From Pogonophryne albipinna (lineage: Eukaryota > Chordata > Actinopteri > Perciformes > Artedidraconidae): 64,000 nt of DNA. Positions 55,673 to 64,000 of this stretch are shown here, piece after piece (position 1 is the first letter of the stretch; each line of letters begins with the position of its first letter). Location: contig CM053261.1 of NCBI GenBank assembly GCA_028583405.1, forward strand, positions 17,525,325 to 17,589,324. Reading direction: 5' to 3'. Both the position numbers and the translations under genes were made by a program. The notes beneath the pieces were generated by a model. It saw only the letters and a list, made by a program, of their open reading frames with translations. It had not been told where the DNA came from and did not search any database.

Positions 55673-57249
55673 TGCATATATGTAGATAAATGGGGGGCCA
55701 AAATAGATCTTAAATGCACACGCATGCAACTGTTCAACTAAAATCACAAACCAAAATGTTTTGGTTTACTTTGCACATACATCTCATGGAAATCATTTAT
55801 TCATGTAGGAGTGTGTAAACATGCTCACTAATTATATTGATTTTCATTATGCTGTCACTGATAGAATAATTACATTTCTGGTGGGGACATCATTTAAACC
55901 TCTGTTTATAAAAGGAGAGGAGGAGAAAGCTCCAAGAAGAATACAAAAACATAAATTAAGAGGAAAACTTTGCATGAATAAACCGTCTTCACATTGGATC
56001 TGGGACTGATCACATGAGACTTCCTAGGAAATAGGTTTTGTTACGTTATATAAAATGTTACACTGCAGACACACACAGAGTCATACAAATAATCTGTAAA
56101 GAACTCCATCGACACACATCATTTACCACTTATCGTCTTGTTACTGACTGAATGATCAATATACTTGTTGTTAGTCTTGCTCCTTGTTTCTTTAATTTAA
56201 AACAGTATTACAAATTCGTTCTGATCTTTCTAATCAAATGTTACCATTCATCCTTGTTAGGGAAATCTAAATCAATGTGTCCAAAGTAAGTCTTTTTTGA
56301 GCTGCAATGAGTGATCAACAGTATCTCACTGTGTCTGTGTTTGTGATTTTATTAGAAAAGAGCAATTACCAAATCATTTGTGACTTTCATTATTTATGAG
56401 CCAAAATAGGGAAAGTCATGTTTTAAAATCCGCAGAATAGAAGAGATAGACAGTTAGAATAAAGAGGAAAGGCAAATCAAGACAGCTAGTCAGAAACAAC
56501 ATATGTCTCCTGTGTGTTTGTATAATGTGTGAGTGTGTGTGATGTCTGCCTCTGATCTGCAGGTTGAGACTACATTCACACCTGCTGAAGGTTTTTTTTG
56601 CCAGACACTCAGAAATCTGTCACCTCCTCATTGCAGTCTCCCTCTATCTGTCGAACTTTGACAAGGATCTCTCTTCTCCCCGGCCCTTTTTTATTTCTTC
56701 TTTTTCAGCTATTTCTGTCTGCATCGGGGGTTTAGGGCAGAGTTTCATTTCCCAAAGAGATGGGCTTCTTTTCTTTGTATAACCCTCTTACTTTTTTGAT
56801 CCTTTACCCTCTTCTCACACACTGCTTTTCTCATTATTCCTTCCTTCCTCAGTCTCACACTTACCTCTCTTGTGACTCCTCTCCTTTTCCTTTCTTTTCT
56901 CCCAACACAATTACAAAAAATGTGTAACTGAATGAAGAGCATTTACTGCATTTTACAATGACTAAGGTACACTAAAGACAAATATGCGTGTCCATTGATG
57001 GTAATTAGTACGTTTATTAACGATATGATAACAACATTATAAACATATTGATAAATCATATATTACAACTTAAATTACAACACATTACAAAGCATATGAA
57101 AGATAGGACCCCCTGACACACAATGTGAACTTCTTCCTGTGTGGTCCCCAAGTTTTAGTCATTGTATAGCAGAAGTACGCCACTCTCATTAGCACCCAGC
57201 AACCCAGTAAATTTAGACAATGAGATCTTATTTCATAGCAGTCTATTTT

Positions 57250-57293
<44 letters not shown>
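57250..57293. repeat. (CA)n microsatellite
   Basis: A pure CA run of 22 units. Confidence 0.98.
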
Positions 57294-57295
<2 letters not shown>

Positions 57296-58689
57296 AAGTC
57301 CACACACGCACATAGAGGGTGAACGGTTGTTCGTCAACAATGCTGCGCTGCTATTTTGATGACAGGTGTTGCTCAGCTGAAGAAAAGAACATCCTAACAA
57401 TGAGGCCAAGATGTTTAGGAATGTCTGTCACGCTATCCGGCTTTGTTTTATTGGGTACATACAGTATGTCTACGCTCAGATATTTACAGGGGGACATGTG
57501 CTCATGCAAAACCAAAGACACATACACATACATAGCTCATGAGACTTTGGGCGTAATTGGGATCATTTCTGCCCTTCATTGAACAAAGGTATTATGAAGA
57601 AAGTCAAACATGAGCAGCAGACCAAAGCATCACTTTAGATGTTATAATTGTTGGTCAATAGCACAAAGTAGGTATTCTCTTTTAGAATATGATGATGGCG
57701 GTGCTGATAACAATTACGGTAACAAAGCAGTGAAAGTATTTATAGAGTTTTCGGTAAAGCAATAAGGGCTCAACCACCTGTTCCTCCAACTATTTAGTGA
57801 GATAGACCACCATGGGAGTGTGTTAGTGTTTGTCTTGATTTGTGAGAGGCAGTATATGTATAAATATATTAAACATCAAAGACAATCATCATTAGTGCGT
57901 TCTTACCTTGAGTATAAAGTGTAATGTTTAATAAGCATACCTATAACATGGAAAAACAATTAACCAATAGGCTCTTCTTTCCTGATGTCTTATTTCATAA
58001 AAAACGTATACATTATATTAATTCTCTATAAAACGCTGCTGAAAATGCTGTGGAAAGGGAGTAAAAATAGAAGCAGAATAACTAATAAGGTTAGAAATGT
58101 AACACCGAGCTATAATTGTTGAGTCCTACTGAAAGCCGTAGCTGAATCCATACTCATTATACATAAGTAATCAATTATCATGTGTATAATCTTTGGTCCC
58201 AAGGAGAGGTTGGTAACTGAGGATAGCCCACGTAATTGGCCAAAATCAATGCTCTCACACTAATTGGGAGGGGAGCGAATGGAAGGTTTGGATTTCCTCA
58301 GAAAGGTTGACCAGGGGTGAGGTCGTCCATCTGTAGAGAAATGGGAAACATTTCAAGGATGAGCACAGAGGCCCTTTTACCTGTGACCTTCACCTGAACC
58401 CTGAGGAGCTGCAGCGTGTTTCAAATGTTTCCCCACATTTACAAAGTCATGTTGTTGTGTGAAGCAGAGCAGAGTGATATAATTCCATCAAATACAGTAT
58501 GTCGTGTTGGTGTGGAATTATTATAAAATTATTAATACTGAGTGCTGGGAGAAAGCCTCAGGCACCTCATGTTAGCTATTAAGTACATGTTGATAAATCA
58601 ATCTTATTAAACTTACAGTGCAGCAGTTTTAAAACATTTCAATACAGAATGCTGCAGAGGGAATACACGTTTATTTAGTCTTGCTTTCC

Positions 58690-58972
58690 CTTGTGTTCCT
58701 TGTCGGTTCATCACCGTTTTTCGTGTGGTTTGGTTCTGATGTCATGTTCTGGATTTCCCTGGTTTTCCCTCCTGTCTCCTGAGTGTTCCCGGTTTGTTCT
58801 TGTTTTGTTTGTTACTTCCCTTTGTTACACCTCGCCTGCTCCTGCCGTTTTTTGTGTTGTACCAGCTTTTAATTTAGTAAAAGCTCACCTTTTGTTTACA
58901 TCCCCATGCCTGCTTCCCTGTATGTAGTTATTTTGCGTCCGTACTCTTGCCAAATCCTGACAAACGTTCAAC
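58690..58972 (+). repeat. dispersed fish repeat fragment (unclassified)
   Basis: T/G/C-rich sequence with few A residues. It ends through 'aaaagctcaccttttgtt', 'catgcctgcttccctg' and 'gccaaatcctgaca', phrases I associate with a common teleost repeat whose other end carries 'gcaggtaggacccaaatgc' wording. The block at 63268 has that wording in the opposite orientation. Family name and limits are uncertain. Confidence 0.4.
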
Positions 58973-59760
58973 TTGTAGATTTAAACGCCCTAATTTCACA
59001 ATTCTTCAGTAGATTAAGCTTGTGTCTCACTGTCAAGATACAATATCACAAGAAAAGTAAGAAGCAAGGAACAAGAACTGTTCTGTAGCCTCAACCACAT
59101 TCAATATTTATTTTCAGGTCCCATGCTAAATTTTGAATCTATGAACATGGCTCAGTGTCTTCCCCATTCATTGCATTGTGTGAAGCCAGCCAATCAATCA
59201 CTGAGGATTTGTCTTGTAGACTGTAGTGTCGCAGTGCAATAAAGAATAATTGATATAAAGGAGCAGGTTAGGAGGAACAGAGAGGATATATAACTCAGAG
59301 TTAGAGACTGCAGGGTGTTTTGTTTGTGTGACAACACATGCTGATGCTCCTCAAGAGTGTGAGAGTGCGCAAGATGTGAAGAATGTGAAAAAAATAGATG
59401 TGTTACAAAATAATGATAAAGAAAACCCGCTCTGTTCTTTACACTATTGCAAAACTTGAAAATACATACACGACATGTAATAACCAACTTAACTCCAACC
59501 ACATAAAGAAAGATGTGCACACTGGGTTTAATGCACATGTTCTCATGATGATGGCTGTGGAACAACCAACATTTGCTTCAATTAGCTGTGAAAACAGGGC
59601 CCATTCTCATTGAATGTGACTTTAATTCTATTGTTATTGTCAGTTATGCTAAATTAAACAATTGTTCACATTCATATGTAGTATGAGCCAGCCTGGTTCA
59701 ATACATTTTTGAGTTTCTGCCATCATTTCTGATATTGTATCCAATTGCAAACAGCGTATT

Positions 59761-59900
59761 AAAGGGATACTTCTGATTTTGGAAGCAGGTCGTATGAGGT
59801 ATCCATGGTTTGTGTATTACCTACATGGAATACAAACTATTAATTCTGCCATGAGCCATGTGCTGAAGCATATGTCTTATTTTTTATCCTGAAGTGTACT
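59761..59900. repeat. degenerate dispersed fish repeat
   Basis: It starts AAAGGGATACTTCTGATTTT and contains 'gtatgaggtatccatggttt' and 'gtgtattacctacatggaa'. I recognise these as a diverged copy of a widespread teleost repeat. The right limit is unclear. Confidence 0.45.
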
Positions 59901-60214
59901 TTAAGAATAACTGAAATAATTTCCTGCATTATTGATACAGTTGGTATAAATGTAATTGCAGATGCTGGTGTAAAGGTTTCTTCATTCAGTATAAGTAAAA
60001 CACTTTTACACATGGCAATCAGGCTGCCTGCCTATTATCAGTATCATTGATCACATTTTTGCAAATATGTCTACAAAGTCTTTGGAGACCCCAGAGTCTC
60101 TGAAAAGTTTGTCAAAAGAATGCACTTGTCAGAGTATTTTTGAAAATACAGAGCAAAAACAGCAAAGCACAAGAACACCCTTTTCAATAAGTATTGTATT
60201 CATTCCTGCTGCAG

Positions 60215-60411
60215 TGAGTTCACAAACAAGAACCATTTCAGTCAGATATTGTATGAAAAGTTAGATCAAGCAATGCATCAAGTCACTTGTCAGGAGGAGC
60301 AGGCAGCAGCATTAGAGCAGAGTGTTGCAGATGCTCTCTGTTCTTGTCAGGGAGGATCAGACTTCTCTCAAGCAAATCAGAATGAGAAGTCAAGACAATG
60401 GCAGCACCAAG
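60215..60411 (+). CDS. candidate internal coding exon of an unrecognised gene
   Basis: A good acceptor (TTCATTCCTGCTGCAG) precedes 197 nt that are fully open in one frame and end at a strong donor, CCAAG|GTGAGAG. One nucleotide completes the incoming codon and one is left at the donor. The 65 whole codons begin EFTNKNHFSQILYEKLDQAM and continue with a Glu/Gln/Ala-rich segment (residues ~11-41) that would form an amphipathic, possibly coiled-coil helix. They end Ser/Asn/Gln-rich. No catalytic or binding motif is visible and I cannot name the family. An open frame in another phase (60067-60264, Ser/Glu/Lys-rich) overlaps the acceptor and may be a decayed or earlier exon. A LINE tail begins about 78 bp after the donor. 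It could also be a chance open frame. Confidence 0.35.
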
Positions 60412-60488
60412 GTGAGAGGTTATGTATTAATAGACTTAACAATTAACAATTGTTACAATTTTTTTTACAATTTACACACGGCATCTAA

Positions 60489-60728
60489 TGCACATCTGTC
60501 CGTCCTGGGAGAGGGATCCCTCCTCTGTTGCTCTCCCTGAGGTTTCTCCCATTTTTCCCTTTAAACTGTGGGTTTTCTCCGGAAGTTTTTCCTTGTACGA
60601 TGTGAGGGTCTAAGGACAGAGGGTGTCATATTGTCATACTGATATTCTGTACAAACTGTGAAGACCACTGAGACAAATGTGAAATTTGTGATATTGGGCT
60701 ATATAAATAAACATTGATTGATTGATTG
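60489..60728 (+). mobile_element. LINE-type 3' tail with (TTGA)n end
   Basis: It runs from 'ctgtccgtcctgggagaggg' to 'gggctatataaataaaca' and ends in TTGATTGATTGATTG. It is the inverted counterpart of 49541-49782, about 11 kb away, and differs at only a few positions. Only the tail is present. Confidence 0.75.
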
Positions 60729-62291
60729 ACTTACTTTCCTCGTTTGTCTTTTTGTCTGCTGTTGAAGAAGAGCCCTTTAGCAAACCATTGTTTCACCGGG
60801 ATATGTCTAAGCTTTAATAGGAAACTTCCATGAGTCATGTTTGGCCTAAAGTCACACCAGATGAGCACCATGTGGCCCCCTGGAAGCCATTTTGTTAGCT
60901 CTATTTAGACCTTCTGGGCAAAACAAACCCTAAAGCAAAATGTAATCTTAACCTTCTTCTCTTGCCAATACGAGACTTATAACATTGCTGTTGTACAACC
61001 ATGAAGCTAGCATGCATTACAGGGGATTATGTTCATGACATGTTTTCTGAAGTCATTATATTTAAATGTAATTAAATACAAATAAAGGTACTCCTGGTGG
61101 GTGTTAGCATGAATACATTCAACACTTAAAAGGCAACATGCAACACATCTGTGCTCCGTGGTGTGAGTGTGTGACTCTGCATGATCAAACGTGTCATGTA
61201 TGCTTTTTGCTGATCCCCCGTATTACAGGGGGATCAGACACTGTCACATATAGCCACCGTCGGCAAATCCTGATCATTGGCGCACCCTCACGCACATACA
61301 CACATACAGTAGGTCACGGATAAATCTCCCTCTTTTCTTTTTTTTCTGTCGCTCACAAATCAGGTTCAATGTCAACGGCTTTACTGCAGCGACAGCCTGG
61401 TGATGGATCTGATGATTAATGTCAGTCATATTTAACAAGTGGGATAACATGGAGAAATATATATGGATGAAAAGCCAAATCTGTATGTAGGACTCTAATA
61501 TGAGCACACTCACACACTGTTTGTTAAACACGTAATGCATCTTTGAGCTTGAATCTTATCTCAACCCAATGTCCGACGTTTTCAACACTTCCATTTTTCA
61601 AAGGAACTGTTTCCTGTGTGTGCCTGCCTCACGGACAACTACATTCAAAGCATTCACCCCCCCCCCTGACACCATAGTTCTTTTAAACATTTGTTGGAGC
61701 ATTACATTGTGAGGAGATAAAGGGAAAAGGGCATTTTGCTGCCAGTATTTCCACAGCGGGGATAAACTTCAATGGAAAGATTCATCAGCTTGATTGCACA
61801 CCCCTGAAGGCCTTACACTGGAGGACTTGAACTTAACTCCACTCAGAAGGGGATAAACACCTCTTACAATATGTATTTCAGAAGAAAAACAGCCAGTTAA
61901 GTTCACAGGTTTTGTAAGGACCCCCTGCTTTTCTGTGATGGGAGTAGTCCGCTGCGATTCCCAAACTCTCTCAGTTGATATTGTCTGACTCAGACACAGT
62001 TCAGGCCTCTGAGAGGAGCAGAGCAGCCCCGTCAGCTTCTTTCTTTCCCCTTTCCTGCTGCGATTTCCATAAGTCTGAAGGACACTGAAGACTTCATAAC
62101 AACTGCAATAGTTCTGACCTTTTAAAGTGCTTTGGAGAGAGGTCATAAGCCCGCAAAAGTCCATGTATTGCAGAAAGACTAAATCATTCTCATTACTGCA
62201 GCCTCTGCACCCTGCAGTGGGCGAGGACTCACTGACACAACCAGGAAGCAAGAAATCCATCTGGACATTTCTGTATGGGGACATAGTGGTC
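60729..62291. other. unassigned sequence
   Basis: Non-coding DNA with a short perfect hairpin (61210-61237). The minus-strand frame at 61769-62284 (171 codons) is the longest non-repeat frame in the window, but shows no known domain and its end overlaps the edge of the hairpin MITE region. I do not call it a gene. Confidence 0.4.
61210..61237. other. perfect 10-bp stem hairpin
   Basis: CTGATCCCCC and GGGGGATCAG are separated by an 8-nt loop. There is no T-tract and no known role. Confidence 0.5.
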
Positions 62292-62453
62292 GTTTCTCAA
62301 TGTCGAGTAAAGCTGCTGCAGAGCCACTATTTCAAGTATACTACGTCATCGAGTGGCGCCGAATGCTGGGCATTTAAACAGTCCTTCGGCGCCACTCGAT
62401 GACGTAGTATACTTGAAGTGGCTCTGCAGCAGCTTTACTCGACATTGAGAAAC
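62292..62453. mobile_element. hairpin MITE, 162 bp
   Basis: Almost the whole unit is two inverted arms. Each starts GTTTCTCAATGTCGAGTAAA and continues through CTGCTGCAGAGCCACT, a CTACGTCATCGAGTGGCGCC segment and a short ~20-nt loop. Mismatches are few. A flanking target duplication is not clear, so the superfamily cannot be set. The overlapping open frames on both strands end in the same peptide only because the DNA is a palindrome. Confidence 0.85.
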
Positions 62454-63210
62454 AGCCAAAGTGGAAGATAACCTGAATGCTGAGGTCAAATGTACCTGGA
62501 TAAACTTATATAATCCGAACCCAATTATATCATGGACTTTTGCCCTGGTTGAGAAAACTTGTTGCACTTTCCTGGTGGAATAGTTTTCACTTTGAGAAAA
62601 ACATCATTAGTACCTTAACTTGTCTTCCGATTAGCGGCACCTATACACCTTTTACCCTCCTCTCAGCACTCTGACTAATAGAAGTTGTTTTTATATGGTC
62701 TAAACAACAACTCTATTCTGGATTTGACCTTAAAGTTCCTTGAACTGTTTGATGTTGTTTGCAAAGGTTGCATCGAGGAATCTTTCACTTTTTTTCCACA
62801 AAATGGAAAGATAAGATATACCTCTCTAAATAGTCACTGGGTTACCTCAGATAGGAACAGGATCAAATCTAATGTATTTGGATGGAGGCAGAAATCTCAA
62901 TTATGTTTTTTTTCTCATTTGGATGAACTGACCCTTTGCAGACTGACAGAAGATCATGAGAATATAGCACTTAAGCTCCCTCTCTGTTTACTGGTGCTTA
63001 TTCAGTTTGCTTTGTATGAACACCACTTGAGCTGCCCGCAAATTAACATGAGTAGACAGAAGAATACTCGACTGTTAATGAGAAACTAAAAAGCTGCTCC
63101 GCAAATCAAATTAGTATGCAAATATGGAAGGCAGCACACTTCACAAACAGAAGGATCCCTGAGTGTCTCAAAGATTGCTTTTACCATGTGTTGTGGGATT
63201 CAATGCATAG
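62454..63210. other. unassigned sequence
   Basis: AT-rich. A 134-codon plus-strand frame at 62685-63089 has no recognisable domain and AT-rich codons. I treat it as chance. Confidence 0.4.
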
Positions 63211-63267
63211 GTGTGTGTTTGTTTGTTTGTTTGTTTGTTTGTTTGTTTGTTTGTTTGTGTGTGTGTG
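63211..63267. repeat. (TTTG)n tetranucleotide array flanked by TG units
   Basis: About ten TTTG units between short TG runs. Confidence 0.96.
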
Positions 63268-63600
63268 ACGGTGTGTGAAGCAGGTAGGACCCAAATGCCG
63301 ATTAACGTGAAAATTCCTTTATTTCAAGGCTATACTAACAAAGACAAAACAGAACACTCACCGACAAACTAGTCATGACACAAGACGAACCGACAAAGAC
63401 CGACAGAAAAACCAGAACTTAAATACACACAAGACTAATCACACAAACAAGACGTATCACTAGGCCACCAGGGTGGGTGGAGGGGGTCAGGAGGACGGGA
63501 CTGAGCTGCACAGCAGAGGACCAGGAAGGGATCTCGGGCGGACGGCCCGAGGGCAAGGCAGAGTGCAAAAAGGGGTTCTCGGGCGGACGGATGATGTAGA
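63268..63600 (-). repeat. dispersed fish repeat fragment with internal 45-bp duplication
   Basis: Contains 'gcaggtaggacccaaatgc', a CCTTTATTTC segment and A/C-rich 'gaaccgacaaagaccgac' wording, familiar from a common teleost repeat. At its right end TCTCGGGCGGACGG occurs at 63532-63545 and 63577-63590, a 45-bp period. The family name is not known to me with certainty. Confidence 0.4.
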
Positions 63601-63601
63601 T

Positions 63602-64000
63602 CAGGGGTGTCAAACTCAAATACACAGTGGGCCAAAATTAAAAAATGTGTACTATTCGAGGGCCGGACTGCATGTTCAATGTTTATTGCAAAACTTATTG
63701 AAATGAACTTATTGCACATATTAAACCTGGAACTAACTAAGCTTAAATTATTGCCTATAAAAACAATATTAAACATTAAATAATCAGTTGCATTCATTTC
63801 TTATGGCTCTATCTGCAGCTTTTCCCGAGTCATTTCTTATGATTACATTTTTCCACAGGCCAACAACAGCTTCAAAAAAACTATTTCCCTCAAAGAGAAA
63901 ACCAAACATGCCCTGTTGTCGTGAGAGAAAAAGAGCAAAAGGAAACATCCATGTAAACTCAGTGTGCTGCTCTGTGATGCTAGTTCAAGCCAGATACTTG
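63602..64000. mobile_element. hAT-type element terminus, cut by the window edge
   Basis: It starts CAGGGGTGTCAAACTCAAA and continues 'gggccaaaatt' and 'gagggccggactgcatg'. This is the terminal sequence of a widespread vertebrate hAT (Charlie/Ac-like) group. The element continues past the right edge, so its other end and duplication cannot be seen. No transposase frame is visible in the part present. Confidence 0.65.

Larger units (their letters stand above)
55672..59760. other. unassigned intergenic or intronic sequence
   Basis: About 4 kb, mostly AT-rich. A pyrimidine-rich stretch lies near 56770-56910. The CA array and dispersed repeat inside it are listed separately. No gene is recognised. 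Confidence 0.4.

Noticed and set aside
61769..62284. 171-codon minus-strand frame
   Set aside because: No domain, no coding-type codon bias and no clear splice or promoter context. Chance is the likelier explanation.
62127..62567. Two opposite-strand frames sharing the same peptide end
   Set aside because: The shared peptide is a by-product of the hairpin MITE palindrome.
63435..63797. 120-codon minus-strand frame
   Set aside because: It crosses a dispersed repeat and a hAT terminus and has no domain.

Overview
The window looks like non-coding euchromatin from a teleost fish, probably a percomorph. This is inferred from three things: very long and frequent (CA)n/(TG)n arrays (about 3.4 kb, roughly 5% of the window by my tally), short non-LTR retrotransposon tails of types common in fish, and hAT-type MITEs. 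There are no bacterial-style operons, no rRNA or tRNA genes, no CRISPR array and no long open reading frame apart from those that run through dinucleotide repeats. No known protein-coding gene could be named.

Layout. 1-5.8 kb: CA/TG arrays, a pyrimidine-rich tract and one old dispersed fish repeat. 5.86-9.95 kb: the most notable object, a 4,089-bp fold-back DNA transposon. It has 681/830-bp terminal inverted repeats, each built from 5 or 7 tandem ~72-bp units with internal dyad symmetry and each carrying an inward-facing fragment of a THAP DNA-binding domain. It is flanked by a 7-bp target duplication. The THAP fragments, CA...TG termini and short duplication suggest a non-autonomous P-superfamily element. 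10-31 kb: mostly unassigned intronic or intergenic sequence with long CA/TG arrays, a 600-bp purine-rich tract, LINE tails and one possible minus-strand exon. 31-47 kb: more arrays (including an exact 70-bp duplication inside a TG array), a complete 571-bp hAT MITE with 8-bp duplication, a second MITE candidate and a 422-bp pure CA array. 47.3-49.1 kb: two CpG-dense blocks that look like vertebrate promoters. The first has a perfect NRF1-type site and a minus-strand exon candidate ending in a strong 5' splice site. 49.2-64 kb: an inverted pair of identical-family LINE tails, a 117-bp hAT MITE with duplication, two coding-like open segments (51.6 kb and 60.2 kb), a 162-bp near-perfect hairpin MITE, and a hAT terminus running off the right edge.

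Interpretation. The simplest reading is the 5' region and large introns or flanks of one or more vertebrate genes, with promoters around 47.4-49.1 kb, heavily colonised by repeats. How the exon candidates connect cannot be decided from sequence alone.
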